From contig NZ_JAKWJU010000002.1 in NCBI RefSeq assembly GCF_022524345.1, forward strand, positions 2,604,001 to 2,668,000: a DNA stretch of 64,000 bases, written 5' to 3'. Under the pieces are notes generated by a model that worked only from the letters and a program-made list of their open reading frames with translations, was not told where the DNA came from and searched no databases. The translations under genes were made by a program, and so were the position numbers. Below are positions 34,433 to 43,907 of this stretch, piece after piece (positions within the stretch are counted from its first letter, which is position 1; each line of letters opens with the position of its first letter). The stretch comes from Streptomyces marispadix (GTDB lineage: Bacteria; Actinomycetota; Actinomycetes; Streptomycetales; Streptomycetaceae).

Positions 34433-34978
34433 ATGGGAAACACGTCATTCACCGTTCTGAGGACCGCCCGCCACGACGTGCCCGCCGAGCCGCCGCGCAC
34501 ACAGTTCGCGGAACTGACCGGCGCCTACTGGCTGGAGCCCATCTACGCCGGGCTCGCGAACGAATGGAACCGCCAGGGCAGGACCGTCCCGGGTGCACCA
34601 CGCGAACAGTGGCGGGTGCCGCCCGACGAGTCCACGGGCGCGGAGGGGACCGCCCGGGAGACCGGCAGTGCGGACCCGCAGGGAGGACTGGAGGGTCGCC
34701 GGGAAGAACGGCCGGAACGACGGCCGGAAGCACGCCAAGAGGTCCAGGGGGGCCAGGAGTCCGGGGCGGGGCCGAGGTTGCGGCAGGTGCGGGACGTTCG
34801 CGAGGTGCGGGACTTCCGAGAGGTGCGCGACGTTCGGGAAGTCCCGGCTGCGCGGCGGGTGCGGGAGATCCCGCGTGCGCGCGACGTACCCGAGGTGACC
34901 GAGGCGACGGAAGTGCCCAAGGCATCCGAGGCATTCGCGGCATCTGCGACGCCCGAGGCGTCCGAGGTTCGGGAGTGA
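34433..34978 (+). CDS. Hypothetical protein with Arg-Glu-Val repeats
   Basis: ATG 34433 gives 181 residues. The first 60 have protein-like composition with a motif TQFAELTGAYWLEPIYAGLA and NEWNRQGRTVPG. The second half is charged and contains direct repeats of the type REVRDVREVRDFREV from roughly 12-bp DNA repeats (about 34780-34870), which may form a helix. No signal peptide is seen. It lies 174 nt after the NHLP transporter on the same strand and might be co-transcribed, but nothing shows it belongs to the export system. I do not recognise the family with certainty. Confidence 0.55.
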   Translation: MGNTSFTVLRTARHDVPAEPPRTQFAELTGAYWLEPIYAGLANEWNRQGRTVPGAPREQWRVPPDESTGAEGTARETGSADPQGGLEGRREERPERRPEARQEVQGGQESGAGPRLRQVRDVREVRDFREVRDVREVPAARRVREIPRARDVPEVTEATEVPKASEAFAASATPEASEVRE

Positions 34979-35251
34979 CCCTCGGAGCGGTCGTACGCCT
35001 CTGACGCCGGGCCTGGCGGTCCTCGTGGAACACCGGGCCCGCGTCGCCCGCTCCCGTCCGTATGCACCCAGGCGTACCTCGTTCGAGTCAATCCACGGCT
35101 CGAAGCGCGACGCACGCCCCCCTTCGCGCGTTGGCGGGCCGACAGGGTGCCCCCGCGTCGTCCGGCCCGCCCCGGGCCGCCGTGCGGCGCGAACACCCCT
35201 CGATTCGTTCCGAGTCCCTTCGTCCTCCGCACCGGTGTCCAGGAGTCCTCG

Positions 35252-35698
35252 ATGCAGATCCGACGTCTCGCCCTCACCGCGACCGCCCTCACCTCCCTAC
35301 TCACCTCGGCCGCGACCGCCGCCCCGCACGCGTTCGCCGACGCGTACCAGGGGCGCGCGGACCGCCTCGTCGTCACCGTCGCCGAATCCGGCAGCACAGC
35401 CTCCGAAGGCACCTACGTGCTCTACTGCCACCCCGCCGCAGGCGACCACCCCCGGCCCGAAGCTGCCTGCGACGGGCTGGACGAGGTGACCACCTGGGGC
35501 AAGGACCCGTTCGCCCCCGTGACGCGCGGCACCCGCTGCACGATGCAGTACGGCGGCCCGGCGAGCGCCCATGTACGCGGCGTCTGGGCGGGCCGTCCCG
35601 TCGACGCCCACTTCAACCGAGAGAACGGCTGCGAGATGAAGCGCTGGGACGCCCTCGTGCCGCTGCTGCCCCGCACGGGCATGAGCGCACCGTCGTGA
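35252..35698 (+). CDS. Secreted subtilisin-inhibitor-like (SSI) protease inhibitor
   Basis: The 148-residue precursor has a Sec signal peptide (cleavage near AFA-DA). The mature protein has the SSI pattern: RADRLVVTVAESG, VLYCHPAAGDHP, AACDGLD, reactive loop RCTMQYGG, and GVWAGRPVDAHFNRENGCEM. Four cysteines match the two SSI disulfides. By alignment with SSI (CPM-VY) the P1 residue is Met in CTM-Q, which predicts inhibition of subtilisin-like proteases. AGGAG precedes the ATG, and a perfect 17-bp hairpin follows the gene. Confidence 0.93.
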   Translation: MQIRRLALTATALTSLLTSAATAAPHAFADAYQGRADRLVVTVAESGSTASEGTYVLYCHPAAGDHPRPEAACDGLDEVTTWGKDPFAPVTRGTRCTMQYGGPASAHVRGVWAGRPVDAHFNRENGCEMKRWDALVPLLPRTGMSAPS

Positions 35699-35730
35699 CG
35701 AGCACTGCGTGACGCAGCGCGGCCGAAGAC

Positions 35731-35768
35731 ACGGGGCCGGTGCCGGGACAGCCCGGCACCGGCCCCGT
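35731..35768 (+). terminator. Perfect 17-bp hairpin terminator after the SSI gene
   Basis: ACGGGGCCGGTGCCGGG (35731-35747) is complementary to 35752-35768 with a 4-nt loop, 33 nt after the stop. A short GTCGTTTCGGACC direct repeat follows. Confidence 0.9.
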
Positions 35769-36017
35769 CGTTTCGGACCGTCGTTTCGGACCGTCGCTTC
35801 GGCCGGACCGCCTCGGTCCACGGGCCTACGACGTAATACCGAAGCGGATCGTGAAATCCGGTGCGCCTCCCGTCCGTTGGAACACGGTGGAGGACACGGC
35901 ACGAACAGCCCGCCCAAGAAGCAGGGCACGAGAAGCAGGGGCCCAAGAACCAGGGCACGAGAAGCCACCCACGAGAAGAAGCCGCACCGCGCCAGACGAA
36001 CGGATGAGGAGACTTCC

Positions 36018-36404
36018 ATGGCAGTCCAGCTCAATCACACGATCGTCCACGCCACCGACAAGAAGGTCTCGGCGGAGTTCCTCGCCGGGCTGCTGGGGCT
36101 CGAAGTGCAGCCGCAGTTCGGGCCGTTCCTGCCGGTGACCGCAGCCAACGACGTCACGCTCGACTTCGCGGACGCCGGCGACCGGGGCGTCACGCCGCAG
36201 CACTACGCGTTCCTCGTCTCCGAGGAGGAGTTCGACGCGATCTTCGCCCGCGTCAAGGACGCGGGTCTCACGTACTACGCGGACCCCCATCGGCAGCGTC
36301 CCGGCGAGATCAACCACAACGACGGCGGACGCGGCGTCTACTGGGCCGACCCGGACGACCACATGATGGAGATCATCACCCGCCCCTACGGCAGCGGGAG
36401 TTGA
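36018..36404 (+). CDS. VOC (glyoxalase/bleomycin-resistance-like) family protein
   Basis: The 128-residue protein has the paired beta-alpha-beta-beta-beta modules of the VOC fold: LNHTIVHATDKKVSAEFLAG with a metal-binding His near residue 7, and RGVYWADPDDHMMEIITRPY with Glu near the end. It is a small cytosolic metal-dependent enzyme or drug-binding protein; the substrate is not predictable. A GAGGAGA site precedes ATG 36018. It is preceded by degenerate AAGCAGGGCACGAG-type repeats (about 35920-35990). Confidence 0.88.
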   Translation: MAVQLNHTIVHATDKKVSAEFLAGLLGLEVQPQFGPFLPVTAANDVTLDFADAGDRGVTPQHYAFLVSEEEFDAIFARVKDAGLTYYADPHRQRPGEINHNDGGRGVYWADPDDHMMEIITRPYGSGS

Positions 36405-36414
36405 CCGTTCCGCC

Positions 36415-38877
36415 TCACCGTTCGGCTGTGCCCGGACCCGCAGAGGAATCCTGCGACGAGCCCTTCCCGGGACCCGGCTCCGGGCGGGAATCCGGGCCGG
36501 ACGCCGGGCCGACCGAGGCGCTGCTGCCGGGACACGTCGTACCGCGCGGCAGCTTGTAGGGCGCCGCCAACCGGTACGTGCCGGGGCGCGGCGCCTCCAG
36601 CAGGGTCCAGGTGTCCATGACCGGCTCCTCCTCACCGGGCGGCGGCGGACCGCCCACCTGCGGCCTGGCCTTGCGCAGACAGCCGTAGAGGTTCGGGCGG
36701 CCCGGCTGCGGCGCCTCGATGCGGCGGCCCTCGGCGTCGACCAGTCCGAGCCAGGGCGACCAGGGGATACGCACCAGCACGGCGCCGCGCTCCCGCACCC
36801 GTACCTTCACCTCGCCGGCGCCCGCGTGCTCGACGCTCGCGGGCGGATCGGCCATCGGCAGCGGGTCGGCGACCCGGTAGAGCCGCCAGTGCACGCCGCT
36901 CCAGATCTCCTTCAGATACGGCTGCCCACGGCGGACGATCTCGGCTTCTTCCTTGCCCGCACCGTCCGGGGGCGAGGACGGCAGCACCACATAGCGCACG
37001 GCCCAGCGCCGCAGCCAGCGGTGGTAACTCTTCTCCGTCAGGCCGCCGTTCTCGTAGAAGACGGGGTTGCGGTCGGTGTCGGCCTGTCTGTTCCAGCCGC
37101 GGGCGAGGTTGACGTACGGGGCGAGGGCCGACGCCTCGCGATGGCTGCGCACGGGTACGACCTCGACCCGGCCGCGGGACGCGTCGACCTTCTTCAACTG
37201 CTCCACGAGGGGACGCAGTTCGCCCGTCCACGCGTCGTCGGGCGTCGTCGCGAACACGTCGTAGGAGGGCTTGCCGATCTGCCAGCCGGTCGCGACCACG
37301 AGCGCGGCGGCCATCGCCATGCCTCGGCGCGACCGCCAGTCCCCACGCACCACCAGCGGCGCCGCCGCGAGCAGCACCACCACGCCGAACAGCAGGCTCA
37401 GCCGCTCCACGTTCGACCCGACCTGCGACGGGATCAGCCACGTCAGCACCACGCCCGCCCCGTACACCAGCGCACCCAGCCGCACGGTGCGCCATGAGCG
37501 GGGCACCAGCAGGAACGCGGGCACCGCGCCCGCGAGCGGGAAGAGCGCCGACCACCACGGGATCGGCTGCAACCCGTGGAACGGGAAGAAGGCGGCCGAC
37601 AGCGCCACCACAACGGGCGGTGCGACGGCCAGCGCGTACGCGGCCTGACGGCGGCGGTCGAGGAAGAGGGCGGCGGCGACCACTTCGAGGAAGAGCCCGG
37701 CAACGGGGCTTCCCGTCGTCGCGAGCGCCGCGAGCAGCGCCGCGGCTGCTCCGCGCGCCACCCGCCACTTGCCGGAGCCGCGCCACCAGCGCCGGGGCCA
37801 GGCCCACACCATCGCGACCGCGGCGAGTGCGAAGAGCACGCCGAGCGCGAAGGTGACCCGGCCGGAGGCCGCGTTGCAGACGAAGGAGAACGCGCCCCAG
37901 AGAGCGGGCGCGAGCGGCCTGCGCAGCACCCGCCGGAGGATCAGCGCCAGCAGCCCGGAGGAGAGGATTCCGGCAAGGATCAGGGTGCTGCGGACCCCGA
38001 GCCAGGCCATGAGGTACGGCGAGAGGACGCTGTACGAGAAGGGGTGCAGCCCCCCGTACCAGGCCAGGTTGTAGGCGGAGTCCGGGTGTTCGCCGACGAA
38101 CTTCGCCCAGGCGTCCTGTGCCGCCAGGTCGCCGCCGCCGCTGGCGAGAAGCCACAGCCACAACAGGTGCAGGACCGTCGCCAGCAGCACGGGCGAGGCC
38201 ACGGGGTGGCGCAGCAGGGCGGAGGCGAGCCGGCGTACGCGCGACGGCAGCGGCTCGGTGACGGCGGCGGTTCGGGGGGCGGCGGGGGCGGCCTCGCCGG
38301 CGGCCGTTTCGGGGGCCGTTTCGGGGGCCGGATTCGTTGCTGAGTCAGTCGCGGTGCCTGTTGTGGTGCCTGTCGCTGAGTCTGTTGTGGTGCCGGTTCC
38401 CGCGTCGGTTGCTTTGCCGGGCGCGGGGTCGGCCGCCGCAGGGGGCACGTGGGCCGGGTCGCTGTCCGTACGTGCCGTCTCGGTACCGGAGTCGGCGACG
38501 GCGCCGGGATCGGCGTGGGCGCCGGGGTCGTGTGGGCGGCCCGGGGGCGCGCCCTGCCCGGGTCCCCTGCCCGCGCGTGTGTGCTCGCCGACGTCCGGGC
38601 CACCGGGGCGCAACGGCATCCGGCTTCGCGTATGGCCCGACGCACGCCCCTGTACGCGCCGCGGACCGCGCGTCCTGGTGCCCGTGCTCTCCGCCGAGTC
38701 CACGTCGGTGCCTCGTCTGGGCCCCGGGACGGTGCCGGTCTCTGTGCCGCTCTCGGCGCCCGTATCGGAGCCGGAAGCGGAGCCGGTGCCGGTTCGGGCG
38801 GCGGCGCGTGAGGACGCACCCGTCCCGGGGACCGGCCTGTCCCCGGCTTCTATACCGGCGTCCTCGCCTTCCGGCAT
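36415..38877 (-). CDS. Large polytopic membrane protein (possible glycosyltransferase-type), next to DD-carboxypeptidase
   Basis: I chose ATG 38877 (CAGGAG 6 nt upstream), giving 820 residues; the frame extends to GTG 39003. A Thr/Gly/Ala-rich disordered N-terminus of about 220 residues precedes 10-11 membrane helices, starting VLLATVLHLLWLWLLAS. The first loop has AWAKFVGEHPDSAYNLAWYG, like the extracytoplasmic loop of GT-C glycosyltransferases. A soluble extracytoplasmic C-terminal domain of about 300 residues (WRLYRVADPLP, VRIPWSPWLGLVDAEGRRI) recalls 6-pyruvoyl/GT-C-associated domains. It lies downstream of a D,D-carboxypeptidase, suggesting cell-envelope work. The specific activity is unknown. 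Confidence 0.75.
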   Translation of the reverse strand: MPEGEDAGIEAGDRPVPGTGASSRAAARTGTGSASGSDTGAESGTETGTVPGPRRGTDVDSAESTGTRTRGPRRVQGRASGHTRSRMPLRPGGPDVGEHTRAGRGPGQGAPPGRPHDPGAHADPGAVADSGTETARTDSDPAHVPPAAADPAPGKATDAGTGTTTDSATGTTTGTATDSATNPAPETAPETAAGEAAPAAPRTAAVTEPLPSRVRRLASALLRHPVASPVLLATVLHLLWLWLLASGGGDLAAQDAWAKFVGEHPDSAYNLAWYGGLHPFSYSVLSPYLMAWLGVRSTLILAGILSSGLLALILRRVLRRPLAPALWGAFSFVCNAASGRVTFALGVLFALAAVAMVWAWPRRWWRGSGKWRVARGAAAALLAALATTGSPVAGLFLEVVAAALFLDRRRQAAYALAVAPPVVVALSAAFFPFHGLQPIPWWSALFPLAGAVPAFLLVPRSWRTVRLGALVYGAGVVLTWLIPSQVGSNVERLSLLFGVVVLLAAAPLVVRGDWRSRRGMAMAAALVVATGWQIGKPSYDVFATTPDDAWTGELRPLVEQLKKVDASRGRVEVVPVRSHREASALAPYVNLARGWNRQADTDRNPVFYENGGLTEKSYHRWLRRWAVRYVVLPSSPPDGAGKEEAEIVRRGQPYLKEIWSGVHWRLYRVADPLPMADPPASVEHAGAGEVKVRVRERGAVLVRIPWSPWLGLVDAEGRRIEAPQPGRPNLYGCLRKARPQVGGPPPPGEEEPVMDTWTLLEAPRPGTYRLAAPYKLPRGTTCPGSSASVGPASGPDSRPEPGPGKGSSQDSSAGPGTAER

Positions 38878-39128
38878 CTGCGGCTCCTGCACAGTCGGCA
38901 CTGCGCCCTCTCCCCCGTACGGCTCGGCCCGCCTCACCGCGTAGTGAGCCGGGCCCTTCTCACCGGTACGGGACCTTCCGGTGACCGGCGGTCCCGTCGG
39001 CACCTCTCGCGGACCCGGAACCCGGGCCCCGCCGGTCTTGGCCCGGGTTCCGGGTCCGGGTCGAGGTCCCGGTCAAGGTCCCGGTCAAGGTCCCGGTCCC
39101 GCCGGTGTCTCCGGTCATGTCAGCCGGT

Positions 39129-42100
39129 TCACAGGATCCTGGTCAACTTGGCCCCGAAGCCCGGCGCGGTCATGTCCTCCTTCAGCTTCACCGGAACCCT
39201 CACCTGGCCCGGTCCGTCGCCCACGGTCAGCGTGCCGGCCCTGTCGCCCGCCTTCCCCTCATGGGGCAGCGCCTTGCCGCCGTCCGTGAGACCGAGCTTC
39301 ACCTTCAGCCCGGACCAGCCCACGGCCGAGACGTCACGCGAGGCGACGACGGGCGTCTTCCCGCCGAGCTGGTCGTCCACGTAGCCGACGACCTCGCCCT
39401 TGCGCACCACCTTCTGCGCACGCAACGAGTCCTGTGCGGTGTCGATGAGCTTCTTGCTCGCGGCGAGCACCGTGTCGAGGATCGACGGCTCGTACTGTCC
39501 GAGCACCGCCCCGACGATCAACTGCTCGGTGCCGCCGACCCTCTTCTCCGCTGCGAAGAGCAGATTGCCGCCCGCCTTCGTCGTCGTACCGGTCTTGATG
39601 CCGACGACTCCGTCGAGCGGGACGAGCTTGTTCCAGTTGCCGTGCCGGTCGCCCTTGGTGTCGGTGTAGCCGGGCATCCGTACGGTCTCACGGAAGACGT
39701 CGATGTCCATGGCCTTCTTCGCGAGCTTCACCTGGTCCGTGGCGGTGCTCACCGTGGAGGACGTCAGACCGCTGGGGTCGGTGTACTTGGTGTTCTTCAT
39801 GCCGAGTTCGCCGGCCGCCTTGTTCATCTTCCTCGCGAACGCCTTCTCCGAACCCGCGTCCCAACGGGCGAGCAACCGGGCGACGTTGTTCGCGGAAGCG
39901 ATCATCACGGCCTGGACTGCCTCACGTTCGGAGAGCGTGTCGCCCTTCTTCACCTCGACGGTCGACTCGTTCTGCGCGCTCAGGCCGGCTTCCTTCTCGG
40001 CCTTCTTGTCGACGGGGATCTTCGCACCGTCCGACCCCTTCTTGACCGGGTGGTCGCGCAGGATGACGTACGCGGTCATCACCTTCGCCACACTCGCGAT
40101 CGGCACCGGCTTCTGCTTGCCGTACGAGCCGAGCGAGCCGAGGCCCTGCACTTCCAGCGCGGCCTGCCCCTCGGAAGGCCACGGCACGGACGGCTTGTGC
40201 CCCTGGAAGCTGTAGGTCGGCGAGGCCGAGAGCGACAACTGCGGGTCGGGCAGCGGACGTACGGCCTGAGCGATGGCGAAGAGGATCGCCAGCACCACCA
40301 CCAGCGGCGTCCAGATCTTGACCCTGCGTACGGCCGTACGCAGCGGAGTCTCGGGCGGCGGCGGGGTGTTGGTGAGCTGGGCGAGCAGGTCGAGCGGCGC
40401 CTGATCGGGCCGCACCTGCTGCCTCGTCAACTCGGCCTCGGAGAGCTGCTTTTGCGGCTCCGCCTCGGGCGGCAGCGCCCCGGCGGCCGGCTGGCCCTCG
40501 GGCTTGGGCGGTACGACCGGGCTGGGCGCACGCGTGGGCCGTGGGGGCGCGTCGGCGGACCGCAGGGGCACGAACTGGCTGGTGCGCTCCGAGTCCGACT
40601 CGTCGTCGCCCGGCCGGGTCTTCTCGTCCGGGGAGGAGGACTTCCCGTCCGGGGACAGGGGCTTCTCGTCACCGGAGCCGGGCTTCGCCCCGTGCTCGCG
40701 GCGCTGCTTGTCCGGCTCGGGCTTCTTGTCGCCGTCCGCGTCGTCGGCCTTGGAAGCGGCCTTGGAATCAGCCTTGCCACCGGACTCGGCCTTGGAATCA
40801 GCCTTGCCACCGGACTCGGGGTCGGCGCCGGAGGGCGCAGCCGCTGCCGACGCTGCCACGCGCGGGTCGACGGGCTTCGAGGGCGCGTCCCCGGACTTCG
40901 GGGACTCGGGGGACTTCTCCGGTGACTCGGCGGTCTGGTCCGGGGACTTGGCGGGCTGGTCCTCGGGCTTGGACGGCTTCGCGGACTTCGCATCCGCGTC
41001 CTTCGTCCCCGCTGCCCCGGACTTCGCGGACGCCTCCGGCTTCTCCGCCTTGCCGGTTTTCGCCGAGGCGCCTGCCTTGCCGTCCTTCTGACCTTCGGCC
41101 GCGCCTGCCGCCTTGTCTTCTCCCCCGCCTTCCGCCTTGCTCTCTGCGTCGGCCTTGTCCCGGCTGCCCGGCTCTACGGTGCGGAAGACGGCCGTCGGCT
41201 GATCCACACGCCCTGCGCCGGAGCCCTCGCGGCCCGAACTCTCGCCCCGCGAGCCCTCGTTGGGGGAAGCCTCGTCGCCGGGCGTCTCCTCGGCACCGGC
41301 GCCCTTCGCGGCACGGTCCGCCGAGGCTTCGCGAGCAGGCACACGGAAGACCGCCGTGGGCTCGTCCACCCGTCGGCCGCTTACCGCCTCGGGCTTCCCA
41401 CCGGTCTGCTCGGCGGCCTTCCCGCCGGACTCCTCACCGGTCTTCTCAGCGGCTTCCTCACCGAGCTTCCCAGCGGACTTCCCAGGGGCCTCCTCACCGG
41501 TCTTCTCACCCGTGGGCTCTTCGTCCTCGCTGCGCGCCTCGGAGCTGCCGGACGCTTCCGCCGCGTCGGTCTCTGCGGGCTCGCCGGTCCCTCCGGTTCC
41601 GTCGACCTCCCCGACGTCCCCGGCCTCCGCGACGTCCCCGGTCTCGTCGGTCTCGTCGGTCTCGACGGCCTCCCCGTCGCTTCCGCTCTGGGTGGGTTTG
41701 CCCGAACCGAAGAAGGCGGCGGTCATGCGCTCCGCGCGCCTGGCGGCCTCCTCGCTGTCCGTCGCCGCCGCGAAGTCGTCCTCGCCGGGCCGTACGGTCC
41801 TGAACATCGCCGTGGGGTGGTCCACCCCGGCCGGGGCCTTCGCGGCGCTCTCAGCGCCGTCTGAGCCCTTCGGCGCCTTCACGTCTCCCGAGCCGCCCGT
41901 GCCGTTCGCGCCACCGGAGTCACTCGCACCACCCGAGCCACCCGAGGCGTCCGGCTCCTCGCCGTCGGCGGACTTCGGACGCACCGGCAGCTCTCCGGCC
42001 GGAATTTGGCTTGAATTCTTCTCCCCCGAACCGGAGTTGGCACTCTCGTTCTTGACGTCCGCGGTTTTTTCGGTGCTTTGCCCGTCGCTCTCGGCGGCTT

Positions 42101-42512
42101 GCCCGGTGCCACCGGGCTCGTCGTCCGTACCGGCGACCCACGCCGCCACCGCGGCCTTCAACCGGTCGTCGCCGCGCCCGTTGCCCTCGCCGCCGCCACC
42201 GGAGGCCGCGGCTTCGGAGCCGTCCGTCCCGGCACCGTCGCGAGCGCCGTCCGCGGCTTCCGCTTCCGTCTCGCCCCCGTCGGCCGCCGACGGCTCGGGC
42301 GGGGCGGGCGAGGCGTCGCCCGCGGCCTCGTCCCGGGCTTCGCCGGAATCGTCCGTGGCGTCGGAGGGGGCGGCGTCCGGCTTCGCGCCCCGCTTCCGCT
42401 CGTGGTTCTTCCCGGACTTCTTCCCGTCCGTGGAAGCAACCGCCGTGAGGTCGTCCGTCGTCTCCCCCGACGACTCCCTGCGTTCCACCTTGTCGGGGGA
42501 CTCGCCCGCCAC
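39129..42512 (-). CDS. D-alanyl-D-alanine carboxypeptidase with a 700-residue cytoplasmic N-terminus
   Basis: This 1,127-residue protein has a membrane helix near residue 731 (IWTPLVVVLAILFAIA). A peptidase S11 domain follows with SVAK (Ser near 804), the SAN triad and the KTGTT box, plus a C-terminal beta domain. The enzyme trims the terminal D-Ala of peptidoglycan stem peptides. The N-terminal 700 residues are disordered, Ser/Glu/Lys/Gly-rich and cytoplasmic. They hold three copies of a PTAxFR motif (about residues 230, 384 and 440) and a TSQFVPLR motif near 645, which look like kinase or FHA-domain sites. It starts at GTG 42512 behind an AGGAGG site. Confidence 0.93.
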   Translation of the reverse strand: MAGESPDKVERRESSGETTDDLTAVASTDGKKSGKNHERKRGAKPDAAPSDATDDSGEARDEAAGDASPAPPEPSAADGGETEAEAADGARDGAGTDGSEAAASGGGGEGNGRGDDRLKAAVAAWVAGTDDEPGGTGQAAESDGQSTEKTADVKNESANSGSGEKNSSQIPAGELPVRPKSADGEEPDASGGSGGASDSGGANGTGGSGDVKAPKGSDGAESAAKAPAGVDHPTAMFRTVRPGEDDFAAATDSEEAARRAERMTAAFFGSGKPTQSGSDGEAVETDETDETGDVAEAGDVGEVDGTGGTGEPAETDAAEASGSSEARSEDEEPTGEKTGEEAPGKSAGKLGEEAAEKTGEESGGKAAEQTGGKPEAVSGRRVDEPTAVFRVPAREASADRAAKGAGAEETPGDEASPNEGSRGESSGREGSGAGRVDQPTAVFRTVEPGSRDKADAESKAEGGGEDKAAGAAEGQKDGKAGASAKTGKAEKPEASAKSGAAGTKDADAKSAKPSKPEDQPAKSPDQTAESPEKSPESPKSGDAPSKPVDPRVAASAAAAPSGADPESGGKADSKAESGGKADSKAASKADDADGDKKPEPDKQRREHGAKPGSGDEKPLSPDGKSSSPDEKTRPGDDESDSERTSQFVPLRSADAPPRPTRAPSPVVPPKPEGQPAAGALPPEAEPQKQLSEAELTRQQVRPDQAPLDLLAQLTNTPPPPETPLRTAVRRVKIWTPLVVVLAILFAIAQAVRPLPDPQLSLSASPTYSFQGHKPSVPWPSEGQAALEVQGLGSLGSYGKQKPVPIASVAKVMTAYVILRDHPVKKGSDGAKIPVDKKAEKEAGLSAQNESTVEVKKGDTLSEREAVQAVMIASANNVARLLARWDAGSEKAFARKMNKAAGELGMKNTKYTDPSGLTSSTVSTATDQVKLAKKAMDIDVFRETVRMPGYTDTKGDRHGNWNKLVPLDGVVGIKTGTTTKAGGNLLFAAEKRVGGTEQLIVGAVLGQYEPSILDTVLAASKKLIDTAQDSLRAQKVVRKGEVVGYVDDQLGGKTPVVASRDVSAVGWSGLKVKLGLTDGGKALPHEGKAGDRAGTLTVGDGPGQVRVPVKLKEDMTAPGFGAKLTRIL

Positions 42513-42751
42513 CGATGCCTCCTGCTGATGAATCTCGCCGCTCGCCCTACAAGTTGCGTATCAGTTAACAGTGTCCTGTGCGCCGCGCCTCCCACATCGC
42601 GCGGGGGCTCCGGCAAGGTCACGGACAGGTCTCTCCGACCGTGCAGACGAGAACGACATACCTACTGGTTCCCGTCCATAACGCCCAGGCACTCTCGACA
42701 GACCATTGTGAGAGGGGTCACCCTGTCAGACATCCACGCGGGGAGGCATGG

Positions 42752-43570
42752 ATGGGCAGGAGCCGCAGAACTATTCCGGAGGAGCTTCTGCTGCTGGCCT
42801 TGGACCCGGCCACGGGCACCACGGCACAGCCGCAGTCGCTTGACCTCGGCCTGGCCGGGGCCCAGCTCGTCGAGCTGGCTCTCGCAGGACGTATAGCCCC
42901 AGACGGGGACCGAATCGCCGTGGTGCTGCCACGGCCGACCGGAGATCCAACTCTGGACTCCGCACTGGAGTTGCTGCGAAGGCGTGGCAGCCCGGTGCGC
43001 GCTGTCCACTGGATCGGCGGACCCCGATTGGGGCTTCGCCAAACCTATCTCACACACCTGGAGCGGTGCGGCATGGTGCATGCCGTATCAAGCCAGATGT
43101 GCGGGGTGTTGCCGACGACGCGCTACCAGGCGACGGAGACGGCCATCAGCCGGGAGATACGAACCCGGCTCGATGCGGCGATCCGTACGGGCGTGCCGCC
43201 GGACCCGCGGACGGCGGCGCTCGCGGCGCTGGCGCACGCGGTCGGCCTCGGCAAGCACCTGTATCCCGGCAACGAGGGGCGCTCGTGCCGCTCGCGTCTC
43301 CGGGATCTCATTCGGCACGACCCGATGGGCGGTCTCGTCGCACACGCCGTGATGGATGTGCAGAACGGCGCGGGGGCGCAGCCCCGGCGTGCGGCGGGCA
43401 ACGGCGGCGCCGGTGCTCCGGCTCCCCCCGCCCAGAACGGCCGGCCGGCGGCGAGCGGCCGTCCCACGGCTGCGCGCGCGGGCGTACCCTCCGGACACGT
43501 CCAGTCCAGGCAGGTGTCTGAGAAGACACGGCCGAGTGTGGGCGGGATGGTCCGCGCCGGCGCACGCTGA
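42752..43570 (+). CDS. GPP34 family phosphoinositide-binding-like protein
   Basis: The 272-residue protein matches the GPP34 (GOLPH3/Vps74-like) pattern: RTIPEELLLLALDPATGT at the N-terminus, LAGAQLVELALAGRI, and RAAIRTG-type helical repeats followed by LAALAHAVGLGKHLY. Actinobacterial members are peripheral membrane proteins of unknown function. The C-terminal 70 residues are Ala/Pro/Gly-rich and disordered. ATG 42752 follows GGGAGGC. It is divergent from the DD-carboxypeptidase gene and ends in a strong hairpin. Confidence 0.88.
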   Translation: MGRSRRTIPEELLLLALDPATGTTAQPQSLDLGLAGAQLVELALAGRIAPDGDRIAVVLPRPTGDPTLDSALELLRRRGSPVRAVHWIGGPRLGLRQTYLTHLERCGMVHAVSSQMCGVLPTTRYQATETAISREIRTRLDAAIRTGVPPDPRTAALAALAHAVGLGKHLYPGNEGRSCRSRLRDLIRHDPMGGLVAHAVMDVQNGAGAQPRRAAGNGGAGAPAPPAQNGRPAASGRPTAARAGVPSGHVQSRQVSEKTRPSVGGMVRAGAR

Positions 43571-43907
43571 TCGAGGGGTGCGCGCGAGCGCACTCTGCAC
43601 CACCGGCAGCGCGTCGGAGCGCCTGCCGGCACCGTGAAGGCGCGCGGGGTGGTGGCCCGGCTGTCGAAGGGGACGGCCGGACCACCACCCCGCGCGCATG
43701 CCTGCGGTCGGTGTCGCGCCGTGGACGCCTCCGCGCGTCGAGTACGGGCGTGTGCGAACGGCCGGGCCGCCGTGGCCGTATCCGTTCTGCCGGAGGCCCG
43801 TCGGTGTGCCCGTTCATGCACCCTCTGTTGCCATTCGCCAGCGAGATCGCTCACGGTGGTGGCAACCTGCTTGAAAGTAGTCGTACTTACGCGGAGGTGC
43901 AGCGCCT
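43571..43907. other. Gene-free interval between GPP34 and the XRE regulator
   Basis: Besides the terminator at 43640-43697 the 337 nt contain no convincing gene. The last 60 nt (TTGAAAGTAG ... ACTTACGCGGAGG) carry the promoter candidate and the GGAGG site of the regulator. Confidence 0.5.
43640..43697 (+). terminator. Hairpin terminator after GPP34
   Basis: GCGCGCGGGGTGGTGG (43640-43655) pairs perfectly with 43682-43697; the loop itself contains partly paired CGGC/GCCG segments. Confidence 0.85.
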
